Positions 7,563 to 16,727 of a stretch of 64,000 nucleotides of DNA are shown in pieces. The position numbers were made by a program, and so were the translations under genes. Below the pieces are notes generated by a model. It searched no databases. It was not told the origin of the DNA and saw nothing but the letters and a program-made list of their open reading frames with translations. Each line of letters opens with the position of its first letter. Position 1 is the stretch's first letter. This DNA is from Alphaproteobacteria bacterium (GTDB taxonomy: Bacteria; Pseudomonadota; Alphaproteobacteria; UBA7985; JAUIBT01), in the NCBI GenBank assembly GCA_030428255.1, contig JAUIBT010000021.1:1-64000 (forward strand). Reading direction: 5' to 3'.

Positions 7563-9443
7563 CTATAGGTCTTTTTCGACTTTTCGATCTTCGGTTTGAA
7601 GCGCGCTTGGCTCCGAAGAGCTTTTGCGGCTAAGTTGCGACGGGGCGTGCTTTTCAGCATAACTGCGAATCCTCTTCCAAATGCTGGGTTTGTCGTCCTC
7701 GGGCTCATCGACCAGAGGAACGACCGAGATCTTCGGAGTATCGCCGACAAAATCGGGCACATTAAGGCCGTAAGCACGGCAGAATAGCTCGATTAAGGCA
7801 AAAGACTGAGCGGGGCTGAACAGCGCCGCGCAGTAGCGCTCGGGCGTCACCAGCACCATGGAGTAATCCTGCCTGTTTTGCGGCTGGCCAAAGCGAATCC
7901 ATTCTGCCAGGCGGCCATCGGCGTCACAGACCGATTTGGGGCGGGCGCCAATCGACTGAGGGTTGATGCGCAACATGGTGACATCCAGCGCGCGCCAGAA
8001 TTCCACCGCCTCTTGGGGCAGAATTTGTTCTGGGTCATAGCCCAAGGTCATAATCACATAGCCGGGCGGCAACACCTTGTCTAAACGCCCGGACTGAATC
8101 GGGTAGGCGTTAAAGCTTTCCATGTCCGGCACGATCTGGCCGTTGGCGTCCAGGGCGGCGATGATCCGCGCGGTTGGAATGGGCATGCCGGTGTTGCCTG
8201 CGTTGAACAGCAAGGGGCCAGCACGCAGGAAGTTGGGCTCGGTCACCAGGCGGCGCAGGTCGGCTTGGCTGGGGCCAACGATCCCGGTGCGCTTGCGGCC
8301 TTTGATTGGCAAGAACTTGCTGACGCGATTGGTGGCCTCGGCCATTTTGCTTAGGGCAGCGCTTTTGCCCTGTTTGAACAGCATATCAGAGGCCTTGCGG
8401 TGGCGCTCGGCGCGCGTTGTGCGGTGAGAAAGGCGCTTTTGCTCCCAGACCTTGAGCGCGTTGATGGTGAGGCCACGGGTAAAGATGCCGGTTAGTGGCC
8501 AAATCAGCGCCGCCGCATCGCCCAAGCCCGTATCCAGGGCAGAATCGCCAAGCCAGGCTTGATCGTCACTGAAATGAATCGAAGGCTCGCCAATCAGCGC
8601 GGTGCGATGCTCCCACAGCTTTTCGCGGATCGTCATGGGGTAGTCTTGCAAGGAGACGCCGCGTATGGCCGAGGGCTTGACGCCTGCGACCTCGTCAAGG
8701 AAGCGAACGATGAACTCCTTGGACGACAGCAATTCTCGTTGGTCGCTGCCGATGGCGCCCAAGGTCCAGCGCTGATAGCTGGAACCCAGCGGCACGCGAA
8801 TCAGCGGACGGTTTTGATAATAGCTAACCGAGCACCGCATGGAGGGATTGGGCGTCTCGAGCAGCACCGACAGCCAGGTGCGCGGGCGGCGCAAGGCTTT
8901 GACCGGCGCATTGATGACCTGGTTGACCAACGAAAGCTCGTTGTCGCAATCTATGACGAACAGGCTGCGCACGTAGAATTGGCGTTGATCATAGGTCTCG
9001 CCAATGACAAAGACCCACTCCTCGTCCAATTGCAGTTCATGGGCGGCATGCCCTGCGCGCAAGGTAATGCGGGCATTGCCTTTTATGCGCTCGCTCATGG
9101 CCTCGCGCAGCTCGTGGCTTGAGATCATGACCTGCTGATGGGCTTCAAGCTGGTGATCGCTGAGTGGCAGGTCCAACAGCACCTCGCCGTTGCGATCTTT
9201 GAACAGATAGGACTTGATGCGCTCGCTGGTAGACAGGGAATAGTCGAGGCCAAGGCTGGCCAAAAAGCGGATCGCGATGTCGCTGATCGGCTCGGGCGGG
9301 CGCTGGGGGTGGGGCTGGCCTGGCCCGTGGCGATCCAGAACGCAGACCCGCAAACCTGCACGCGCCAAGGCGTAGGCAGTGGTCAGGCCCACCGCCGAAC
9401 CGCCAATGACGGTAATGTCTGCCTCGTAGTCCAAAGAGTACAT
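7563..9443 (-). CDS. FAD-dependent hydroxylase-like protein with long C-terminal extension
   Basis: About 626 residues from the ATG at 9443; a TTG at 9557 in the same frame would add 38 residues. The N terminus has the FAD dinucleotide fold I-T-V-I-G-G-S-A-V-G-L followed by V-C-V-L-D-R, like PheA/UbiH-type monooxygenases. In the usual second FAD motif (GDAAHxxxPxxGQGxN) this protein has G-D-S-A-L-D-T-G-L-G-D-A-A, so the His and the GQG stretch are missing. The C-terminal 250 residues are not obviously a phenol-hydroxylase thioredoxin domain. It is monocistronic with a strong terminator. Substrate unknown; it may be a divergent or non-hydroxylating flavoprotein. Confidence 0.7.
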   Translation of the reverse strand: MYSLDYEADITVIGGSAVGLTTAYALARAGLRVCVLDRHGPGQPHPQRPPEPISDIAIRFLASLGLDYSLSTSERIKSYLFKDRNGEVLLDLPLSDHQLEAHQQVMISSHELREAMSERIKGNARITLRAGHAAHELQLDEEWVFVIGETYDQRQFYVRSLFVIDCDNELSLVNQVINAPVKALRRPRTWLSVLLETPNPSMRCSVSYYQNRPLIRVPLGSSYQRWTLGAIGSDQRELLSSKEFIVRFLDEVAGVKPSAIRGVSLQDYPMTIREKLWEHRTALIGEPSIHFSDDQAWLGDSALDTGLGDAAALIWPLTGIFTRGLTINALKVWEQKRLSHRTTRAERHRKASDMLFKQGKSAALSKMAEATNRVSKFLPIKGRKRTGIVGPSQADLRRLVTEPNFLRAGPLLFNAGNTGMPIPTARIIAALDANGQIVPDMESFNAYPIQSGRLDKVLPPGYVIMTLGYDPEQILPQEAVEFWRALDVTMLRINPQSIGARPKSVCDADGRLAEWIRFGQPQNRQDYSMVLVTPERYCAALFSPAQSFALIELFCRAYGLNVPDFVGDTPKISVVPLVDEPEDDKPSIWKRIRSYAEKHAPSQLSRKSSSEPSALQTEDRKVEKDL

Positions 9444-9688
9444 AATGTGCTGTGCGTACCGGGTTTCTAGTTCTTGCGGGGGCGAAAATTGGTCAAGTTT
9501 CGATGCTTGTTTAAGGCCAGATCCACGCAAAATGCAACTTAAAGTTTTAATTTGCAAGCGCGGAGGCAGCCGCGACTCTCGCCTAACCTTTGCTGAACTG
9601 CCTGCCGAAATACACTTTGTCCGTCAAGCTATCAACATGGGCGAATAGTGATCTTGTTTCGGGGCCAGCGCCTGCCTAGGCTTGGGCC

Positions 9689-10429
9689 ATGACAAATGAT
9701 TTCAGCTTCTCCCCCGCTGGTGACCAAGCAGCCCTGCTCACCTTTGGAGCCGCAGGCGATATGGCCTTGGACGCCCATGCCAATGCGCGGGTTATGGCGC
9801 TCTATGAGGTGCTGCAAAGCGATGCACAGACCTGGTTGCGCGATTTGGTCCCCAGCCTAAGGGCGCTGCTGATCTTCTATGATCCACAGCAGATCGGCTT
9901 TGAGGCTTTGCAAGACCGGGTTTCGCGTTGCTTGGGTGGCTTGGATGCGGTCGGTCAAAGCGACATCGGGCGTCAGCTCCGCTTGCCGGTGTGCTACGAT
10001 GCGGACTTTGCCTTGGACCTGGAGAACGTGGCCGCAGCGACCGGTCTCAGTACTGACCAAGTTTTGGCCAAGCACCAGGCTTCCGTGTTCAAGGTCTACA
10101 TGCTGGGCTTTATGCCGGGCGCACCCTATCTAGGCGGCTTGGACGAGGCGTTGACCTTGCCGCGGCGCGCGAGCCCGCGCGCACAGGTGCCAGCGGGTTC
10201 GGTGGCCATCGCCGGGGCCATGAGCGTCATTTATCCCAAGCAATCTCCGGGGGGCTGGCACGTGTTGGGCCGCTGCCCGCTGCCGCTGTTTGACGCCAAA
10301 CAAGATGCTGCGCCTTGCCTCTTGGCGCCGGGGGACACCATCCATTTCCAAGCCATTTCGCGCGCGGATTACGACGCGCTGCTGGCCGATCCTCGCGGCT
10401 TCGATCCTTTGCAAGGAGGCGCGGTATGA
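9689..10429 (+). CDS. pxpB: 5-oxoprolinase subunit B (KipI family)
   Basis: 246 residues, the usual length. The conserved core M-L-G-F-M-P-G-A-P-Y-L-G-G-L at about 137-150 and P-R-x-x-V-P-A-G-S-V-A-I-A-G lie before P-G-G-W-H-V-L-G-R, the allophanate-hydrolase subunit 1/KipI signature. Family knowledge: PxpB with PxpC and PxpA forms the ATP-dependent bacterial 5-oxoprolinase that recycles pyroglutamate to glutamate. pxpC follows with an ATGA overlap. pxpA (LamB/YcsF family) is not in this window. Confidence 0.92.
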   Translation: MTNDFSFSPAGDQAALLTFGAAGDMALDAHANARVMALYEVLQSDAQTWLRDLVPSLRALLIFYDPQQIGFEALQDRVSRCLGGLDAVGQSDIGRQLRLPVCYDADFALDLENVAAATGLSTDQVLAKHQASVFKVYMLGFMPGAPYLGGLDEALTLPRRASPRAQVPAGSVAIAGAMSVIYPKQSPGGWHVLGRCPLPLFDAKQDAAPCLLAPGDTIHFQAISRADYDALLADPRGFDPLQGGAV

Positions 10430-11421
10430 TCGAGTTTATCGAGGTTGGTCCATTGACCAGCGTGCAAGATCAGGGGCGCTGGGGGTACCAAGCACAAGGC
10501 ATTGGCCCCTCAGGCGTCATGGATCGGCGCTTGGCGCGGATTGCAAATGCCTTGGTCGGCGCGCCGGCCGATCAAGCCGTCATCGAGTTTTGGGGCCTGG
10601 GACCGAGCATCAAGACGGTCGATCGGCCAGTGACCTTAGCGGTAGCTGGCCAGGCACAGCCCGCATCGGGGCATTCGGCTTGGCAAACCCTAAGGCTGGA
10701 GCCCGGCGAACTGCTGCGGGTTGGCCCTTTGCGCGGCCACGCCGTCGGCTATCTCGCCTTGGCCGATCCGCTGGATGTGCCGGTTTGGTTGGGATCGCAA
10801 GCGACCCACATTCGCGCCGCACTGGGCGGCATTGAGGGGCGCTGTTTGCGTGCAGGTGATCGGCTAGCGCTGCGCCCACGCACAGGTCCAAGCGCTACCC
10901 CGCGCTTGATTGCGCCCGAACTGGCCTTGCCCAGCACCAATGGCCCAATCCGCTTGATCGCCGGGCCGCAGGACGCCAGCTTCAAGCCCGAAGCACTGGC
11001 GGTACTGGTTAGCCAGCCCTATCGTCTCACCAGCCTGTGCGACCGCATGGGCTACCGGCTGGAGGGCCCCGCGCTGGCGCACAAAGTTAGCGCCGACATT
11101 GCCTCTGACGGTATTGCCTTTGGCAGCGTTCAGGTGCCTGCGGACGGCCAACCGATCATCTTGATGGCCGAGCGCCAAACCACAGGCGGCTATACCAAGA
11201 TCGCTACCGTGGCGAGCTGTGACCTGCCGCGCTTGGTGCAGAGCCTCCCCGGTCAGGCGCTGGACTTCACCTGGGTCAGTGTGGCCGAGGCACAGGCGGC
11301 CTTGGCCGATTCCGAGCGCGCGCTTGAGCGGCTTTGCGCGGACTTGCCAGCGCCGCTGGACTTATCAACAGCCAGCCTGCTGCGCGCCAACCTCATATCT
11401 GGCGTGGTGCGGGGCGAATGA
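10426..11421 (+). CDS. pxpC: 5-oxoprolinase subunit C (KipA family)
   Basis: 331 residues from the ATG at 10426, which overlaps the pxpB stop as ATGA and has AAGGAGG just upstream. The N terminus has L-T-S-V-Q-D-Q-G-R-x-G-Y-Q and G-V-M-D-R, the hallmark of biotin-dependent-carboxylase-like KipA/PxpC proteins. Later D-R-M-G-Y-R-L-E-G and D-G-I-A-F-G-S-V-Q-V-P-A-D-G-Q-P-I are also family blocks. The frame extends upstream to 10315, but that part overlaps pxpB and is not conserved. It couples to the downstream nuclease gene by another ATGA overlap. Confidence 0.92.
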   Translation: MIEFIEVGPLTSVQDQGRWGYQAQGIGPSGVMDRRLARIANALVGAPADQAVIEFWGLGPSIKTVDRPVTLAVAGQAQPASGHSAWQTLRLEPGELLRVGPLRGHAVGYLALADPLDVPVWLGSQATHIRAALGGIEGRCLRAGDRLALRPRTGPSATPRLIAPELALPSTNGPIRLIAGPQDASFKPEALAVLVSQPYRLTSLCDRMGYRLEGPALAHKVSADIASDGIAFGSVQVPADGQPIILMAERQTTGGYTKIATVASCDLPRLVQSLPGQALDFTWVSVAEAQAALADSERALERLCADLPAPLDLSTASLLRANLISGVVRGE

Positions 11422-12686
11422 GCCAGAACGCCGCCTTTGCAAGCCGCCCGCCCTTGCGCTTCGTGCACTGTGCGGACCTACACTTGGACAGCCCGCCGCC
11501 AGGCATTGCGGGTCACAGCGTACCGTTCCGCCAAGCCTCGCGCCTGGCGTTGGAGCGCATTGTTGATACCTGCTTGGGCGAAGAGGTCGATTTCCTGCTG
11601 ATCGCTGGGGATCTGTATGATCGCGACCTGCAAGACAACGCGCCGCTGATCTTTTTTAACCAGCAAATGCACCGCCTGGCCGAGCAGCGCATTCCCGTTT
11701 TTATGATTCGTGGCAATCATGACGCTGCCAATAAGTCGATTGGCGGACTCCTCGCGCCCAACGTCCACCTGTTCTTACCCGGCGACCCGCAGACCGAGCG
11801 GCGCGATTTTGGCGGCCAGGCGGTTGCCTTCCACGGCTGGTCTTATGCGCAAGAAGCAGAGCCAAACTTCCAAATCTCCACGTATCCAGAGCCCGTTGCA
11901 GGTGCGATCAATATCGGGCTGTTGCACACGGCGCTGGAGCCTCAGGGGCCTTACGCGCCGTGCAGCCCGGCTCAGTTGTTCGCCAAAGGCTATGATTATT
12001 GGGCCCTGGGCCACGCACACATCGAGAAGCGCTTTGCCGAAGGCCGGTGCTTGATCGTCAACCCCGGCATGCCGCAAGGCCGCGCGATCGACGAGGAGGG
12101 TAGCAAGGGCGCATATTTGGTTACGATTTCGACAGGCCAACCGCCAGAGGGCTGCAGCTTTAAGACCTCGAGCCTTGATTGGCGGCGGCTGGTGATCGAC
12201 GCGCGCGGGCTCAGCTCTGAAAACGATTTGGAACGGCTGATCCGTCGCGCACTGAACGATCTCTTGAACCAAGGCGATGCCGAGCGCTGGGCCTGCCGCC
12301 TGCAAATCGAAGGCGCTGGCCCCGAGCTTTATGGTCAGCGCTATAGCATCGTTGATGCCATGGCGCGGCTGTTCGATGGCAGCTTTGATGCGCGGGTGTT
12401 TATCGAACGCGTGGTCATGAAGCCCGCCGACCATCAGCCCCTGGTCGAGCCCTCGGCAAGCCTGGCGGCACTGGCTCCTTTTGTTCAGGCCAGCGATGTC
12501 GCGCAGGGATTGGAGGAGCTGAGCGAAGCGCTGGCCAAGACCCTGGGCGCGCTGGGTCGTGAGCTTGATCTGCCAGGGCTGGAAGCGGAAGTGCGGGAGG
12601 CCGACCCCACCGCACTTTTGGATCAAGCCTTGCGCGACGGGCGCGACGGGCGCGATGACCGCCCGCCGGGCGAAGGGAAGCGCTGA
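11418..12686 (+). CDS. SbcD/YhaO-like DNA repair metallophosphoesterase
   Basis: 422 residues from the ATG at 11418, overlapping the pxpC stop (ATGA). Calcineurin-like phosphoesterase motifs occur in order: D-L-H at 20-22, G-D-L-Y-D near 63-67, G-N-H-D near 98-101 and G-H-A-H near 197-200. These supply the dinuclear metal site of SbcD/Mre11-type nucleases. The C-terminal half is the less conserved capping/ATPase-contact region and ends in three GRD-type 9-bp repeats (12632-12658). The large SMC-like ATPase gene starts 3 bp downstream, so the pair probably forms an SbcCD/YhaON-like nuclease that acts on DNA ends. Its residence behind pxpBC is unexplained. Confidence 0.88.
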   Translation: MSQNAAFASRPPLRFVHCADLHLDSPPPGIAGHSVPFRQASRLALERIVDTCLGEEVDFLLIAGDLYDRDLQDNAPLIFFNQQMHRLAEQRIPVFMIRGNHDAANKSIGGLLAPNVHLFLPGDPQTERRDFGGQAVAFHGWSYAQEAEPNFQISTYPEPVAGAINIGLLHTALEPQGPYAPCSPAQLFAKGYDYWALGHAHIEKRFAEGRCLIVNPGMPQGRAIDEEGSKGAYLVTISTGQPPEGCSFKTSSLDWRRLVIDARGLSSENDLERLIRRALNDLLNQGDAERWACRLQIEGAGPELYGQRYSIVDAMARLFDGSFDARVFIERVVMKPADHQPLVEPSASLAALAPFVQASDVAQGLEELSEALAKTLGALGRELDLPGLEAEVREADPTALLDQALRDGRDGRDDRPPGEGKR

Positions 12687-12689
12687 GCC

Positions 12690-15600
12690 ATGCATATCCA
12701 TCGCCTGCGCCTACATGCCTACGGGCACTTTGAAGACAAGCTGCTGAGCTTCGCCGAGCCCGGCAAGCTGAGCCTGGTCTATGGCCCCAACGAGGCGGGC
12801 AAATCAACCGCGCTCTATGCGCTTGAGGCCTTCTTGTTTGGTCTCATGGATCGCCGGGTGGCGGTGAGTTATGAGCAAGCCTGGACCAAGTCGAAGCTGA
12901 AAGTCACCGGATGGCTGAGCGCCAATGCTGATCCGCAAACGCTGGTCGAGCTTCAGCGCAGCAATGCAGGGGTGCAAGATCGCCTCAAGACCGGTGCGCA
13001 GGATTGGTTGCCGGTCAAGGGTCAGCGGGGCTTGTTCAAGGACTTGTTTGCCCTGGATGGCGAGCGTTTGCGCGCGGAAGCCAGCCGGGTTTTAGCCGCT
13101 GGCGGCTCGGCTGGCGAGGCGCTTGGCGTCGCGCTGCTGGGTGAGCAAGCCGAGAGCCAGTGCAAGCGCCTAGAAGAGCAGGTCGAAGCGCTCTTTAAGC
13201 CGCGCGGGCGCAACCAGACCATCAACGCCTTGCGTGCAGAGCTTGAGGCGCTCGACAAGGCCATCGCTGAGCAGAGCTTGAGCGCGCAAGATTGGCTTGG
13301 TCAGGATCGTGCCGCCAAGGAGGCGCAAAGCCAGGCTGATGCGCTGGAGCATCAACGCAAGGTTCTGCGTGACCACCAAGCCATGCTGGAGCGTGACGCA
13401 AAACGTCTGCTGGCAGACCAAGCTCTGGCCGAGGTCAAGGCGCAATGGCAGACTATGCAAGAACAGCATCCTGGCCTGCCGGCTTTGGGCCGCGATGACC
13501 TCGCGCGCCTTGAAGCATTGGAGCGGGAGCGCTCTGCGCTGGCAGGCGCCATGAACCAGCGACTAACCGAGCTGGAGGCGCTGAAGCAGCAGATCCAGGC
13601 GCTGCATCTGGACGACAGCTTGTGGCAAGCGCACGAAGCGGCGGTTTCGGATTTGGGGCAAGGCTATGATCAGGCGGAGCGGCTGTTTGACGCTTGGACC
13701 GCGCTGCAAGCCAACAGGCCGCAGGATTTACTGGCCAGCGACGATCTCGCCGAAGTCGACGTGCAGGCGGACGGACGCCCGCCCGCCGAGCACCTGGACC
13801 GCCTTGGCGCTTTGTCGGATCGGGCCGCCGTACTGCCCCCGATACCGCCTGTACCTCAGGCCCCGGATCTGCCAGCGCAGATCTCAGCTAAGGGCTTGGC
13901 TTGGGCGGAGGTTGAAGCTTTGTTGGCCCCTGAACGTGGCTTGGCGCAAAGCTGCAAAGGTTGGCGCGCAGAACAGCAGCGCTTGCAGCGCGAGGCGCAA
14001 GAAATCGCCATGGAAACGCGCACGGGGGAGCGGGCGCTCGCCGAGGCCGCTATCGCCTGCCAACACTTGCAAGATCAAGGTGCGGGCCTGGACAATGGCC
14101 CCATGCTGGAAGCGCGTCGCCATCGCGATCAGCTCTGGAATAAGTTGAAACGCGATCTGGGGCAAGCCAGCCTGCAAGAAGCTTATGAGGTCGCCGTTTT
14201 AGACGCTGACCGCGCAGCCGAGGCCTTTGCACGCTCTGAGCGGCAGGCCGGTGCCTGGCAGCATGCCCAACGCCAGCAGGCCGAGGCGAACTTAAAGGTC
14301 AGCGCCGCCCAGGCTCGAGCCGCCGCGTTGGCAAAGCAGGAATCGGCTCTTGTTCAGCAGCTTGTCGAGGCGCTTGGGCTCGATGATACCGCCTTGGAGC
14401 CCTTGTTGGCCCTGGCCGAGCAGGTCTTAAGCTGTCAGGCTGCCTTGCAGAGCTGGTACGCGCGCAAAGCGAGCCGGCAGGCCGCGCAAAACGAGTGGCA
14501 GGCGCTGGCCGACCAAGCTGCACAGCAGGGGTTTCAACCGCAGGCCAAGGGGCAGCTGGACAAAGAGCTGCGCGATTGGCTCAATGCAGCGCTACAAGAT
14601 GCGCGCGCTGCCCAAGCCAGACTTGACAAGTACAAGCTCTGGCAAGGGTTTCGCGACCAGGAAACAGCGCTGCACGTGCGTATTGCTGCGGTGGTTCAGC
14701 ACGCCGAATCCCAGGGACTGAGCGGCCTGATGGGGCAGGGGTTGGAGCCAGCCGATCGCACCTCTTTGCTGGCCCAGGCCTTCGCCCAAGAACGCAAACA
14801 ACGCCAAGACCATGCTCGGCTGAACCGCGAGTATACCCGGCAAAACCAGGCCCAGCAGGCGGACCAGGCGCGCCTCAGCACATTGAATGAGCAGCGCGGC
14901 GCTCTGGTTCCCGCAGAGCAAAGCGATTTGGCCCTATTGCATGCGGCGAGTGCGTTGCAGATCGATATAAGCGCGCAAAGCCAAGCGCGGGCCGCCTTGG
15001 GGGACTGCGAGGCATGGCATGACCTGGCCGTGTTGGCCGACGAGCGCGCGGCCTTGGAGGCCCGCGACCAAGCCCTGAACGCAGAGCTGAGCGCGGCGCA
15101 TCAAGCTGCGGGCGAGCAGCGTCAAGCTCTGCGCGCGCTCCAGCAGCGCGACGGGGCACGGGACCTGCGCTTTGAGCGGTCGGCCAAGTTGGAGCGCTTG
15201 CGCCAGGCAACCCGCCAATATTTGGATGTGGGTTTGCAAGCGCGGCTGCTGCGCGCGGCACTCAATCGCTTCTTGGAGCAGCAGCAAGACGCTCTGTTGG
15301 CGCAAGCCTCGCAAGCCTTTGAGCACTTGACTGGCGGTGCCTACCGGCAGCTTGAACAGCGCCGCGACCAAGACGGGGTGGCGCAGTTTTGGATCAGCGA
15401 TGCCCTGGGCGACGACAAGGGCTTGGAGCAGCTCAGCGAGGGCACCAAGGACCAGCTCTATCTCAGCCTGCGCCTGGCGGCGCTGGATCAGTATGGGCTA
15501 AGCCAGCTCGCCACCCAGGCCGGGGCCCTGCCGCTGATCTGCGACGACCTGTTGGTACAATTCGATGATGACCGCGCCGCGCGGGCTCTGGCCTTGCTTG

Positions 15601-15719
15601 CCGAGCGCCGCGAGCGCCAGCAGGTGATCTATTTCACCCACCACAAACACCTGCTGGAGCTGGCCCGCCAGCACTTGCCGTCGGACAGCTTTGAAGCTTT
15701 GGACCTGAGCCAGGATTAG
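12690..15719 (+). CDS. SbcC/YhaN-like coiled-coil ATPase
   Basis: 1009 residues. The N terminus has a Walker A G-P-N-E-A-G-K-S-T at 32-40 after a short beta hairpin, as in YhaN-type AAA proteins. From about 200 to 860 the sequence is rich in Ala, Gln, Glu and Leu heptads, consistent with long coiled coils. I see no clear CxxC zinc hook of classic SbcC. The C terminus carries the ABC signature L-S-E-G-T-K-D-Q-L near 914, Walker B P-L-I-C-D-D near 946 and the switch region F-T-H-H-K near 981. It is the partner of the preceding metallophosphoesterase. It ends 23 bp before the convergent aldolase gene. Confidence 0.88.
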   Translation: MHIHRLRLHAYGHFEDKLLSFAEPGKLSLVYGPNEAGKSTALYALEAFLFGLMDRRVAVSYEQAWTKSKLKVTGWLSANADPQTLVELQRSNAGVQDRLKTGAQDWLPVKGQRGLFKDLFALDGERLRAEASRVLAAGGSAGEALGVALLGEQAESQCKRLEEQVEALFKPRGRNQTINALRAELEALDKAIAEQSLSAQDWLGQDRAAKEAQSQADALEHQRKVLRDHQAMLERDAKRLLADQALAEVKAQWQTMQEQHPGLPALGRDDLARLEALERERSALAGAMNQRLTELEALKQQIQALHLDDSLWQAHEAAVSDLGQGYDQAERLFDAWTALQANRPQDLLASDDLAEVDVQADGRPPAEHLDRLGALSDRAAVLPPIPPVPQAPDLPAQISAKGLAWAEVEALLAPERGLAQSCKGWRAEQQRLQREAQEIAMETRTGERALAEAAIACQHLQDQGAGLDNGPMLEARRHRDQLWNKLKRDLGQASLQEAYEVAVLDADRAAEAFARSERQAGAWQHAQRQQAEANLKVSAAQARAAALAKQESALVQQLVEALGLDDTALEPLLALAEQVLSCQAALQSWYARKASRQAAQNEWQALADQAAQQGFQPQAKGQLDKELRDWLNAALQDARAAQARLDKYKLWQGFRDQETALHVRIAAVVQHAESQGLSGLMGQGLEPADRTSLLAQAFAQERKQRQDHARLNREYTRQNQAQQADQARLSTLNEQRGALVPAEQSDLALLHAASALQIDISAQSQARAALGDCEAWHDLAVLADERAALEARDQALNAELSAAHQAAGEQRQALRALQQRDGARDLRFERSAKLERLRQATRQYLDVGLQARLLRAALNRFLEQQQDALLAQASQAFEHLTGGAYRQLEQRRDQDGVAQFWISDALGDDKGLEQLSEGTKDQLYLSLRLAALDQYGLSQLATQAGALPLICDDLLVQFDDDRAARALALLAERRERQQVIYFTHHKHLLELARQHLPSDSFEALDLSQD

Positions 15720-15742
15720 CCCCAACCCTCGCCGGAACCCGT

Positions 15743-16528
15743 TTAATAGGCGGAGGCGGCAGCACCTTGTGTATTGCGGAAGCTAGCAACCGACGCGCTG
15801 GCCGTGTTCTTCAACGCAACTGCGTCAGCCCAACCGGTCACAAAATCATAGCCAATGTCACGCATCTGCTGCGCGTAGTCGATTGTCCCGCAGTGTATGC
15901 CAGCTTTTTTGCCCAGCCGGTGCGCCAGATCCTTGAGCGATACGATGATATCATAAAGCTCGCCGTCTTGGTGGTCGAGCTTGGCGGGATAGCCATAGGA
16001 GCGGGCCAGGTCGGACGGGCCCAAGTAGTAGGCGTCTATACCGGGCGTCGACAAGATAGCCTCAGCGTTGGCAACGGCCTCGCGGGTTTCGATCATGGCA
16101 AAGCGGGTGATCATGGCGTTGGCGTTGTTGCCATAGCTGGCGTCGCAAACCAAAGAGGCGCGGATCGGCCCGTTGGAGCGCACGCCTTCGGGCGGGTATA
16201 GCGCGTAGGAGGCGAATTCGGCGGCTTGCTCTGGGGTGTTGATCATGGGGCAAATGACCCCCAAGGCGCCCAGATCCAGGCAGCGCATGATATCGCCAGC
16301 ATCCAGCCAAGGCACGCGCACCACCGGAGTGACGCCCTGCGCTTTAACGCCCGCCAGCAAGGTCGGCAATTGGCCGATGTCAGCCAAGCCGTGTTGCAGA
16401 TCGATAGTGACCGCATCAAAGCCAGTGTGGGTCGCAATCTCAGCCGAGAATTCGCTGGTCAGAGAAATCCAAGCGTTGAGTGCGCTCCGGCCCGATTGCC
16501 AAAGGCTTTGAAGAGAGTTTTCGACCAC
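15743..16528 (-). CDS. HpcH/HpaI family aldolase
   Basis: 261 residues, starting at a GTG at 16528 with GGAGGAC ahead of it. T-I-D-L-Q-H-G at about 41-47 (the catalytic His loop), V-V-R-V-P near 69-73 and Y-Y-L-G-P-S-D-L-A near 167-175 match class II HpcH/HpaI aldolases, which cleave 2-keto-3-deoxy or 4-hydroxy-2-oxo acids. The metal ligands are normally Glu and Asp; E148 in M-I-E-T-R and D174 in the GPSDL block are candidates. The gene stands alone, divergent from the AEC transporter. The physiological substrate is not evident. Confidence 0.85.
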   Translation of the reverse strand: MVENSLQSLWQSGRSALNAWISLTSEFSAEIATHTGFDAVTIDLQHGLADIGQLPTLLAGVKAQGVTPVVRVPWLDAGDIMRCLDLGALGVICPMINTPEQAAEFASYALYPPEGVRSNGPIRASLVCDASYGNNANAMITRFAMIETREAVANAEAILSTPGIDAYYLGPSDLARSYGYPAKLDHQDGELYDIIVSLKDLAHRLGKKAGIHCGTIDYAQQMRDIGYDFVTGWADAVALKNTASASVASFRNTQGAAASAY

Positions 16529-16727
16529 GGAGTCCTCCAGAGGTTGGGCGCGTTCTATTGCGCCGGATCATAACTGGCGGCGACCTTAGGCCAAGCGCCC
16601 TGGGCAGGCAAGCCGGTGGTGATCCCAGATGGCAGAATGGCAGAGCGGCAGGTCAGGCGGCCGCTTGACCTGCATCGCACAGGGGGCAAGAAAGGCCGCC
16701 TACTCGTGCTCTTTATTTGGCGGTTTC

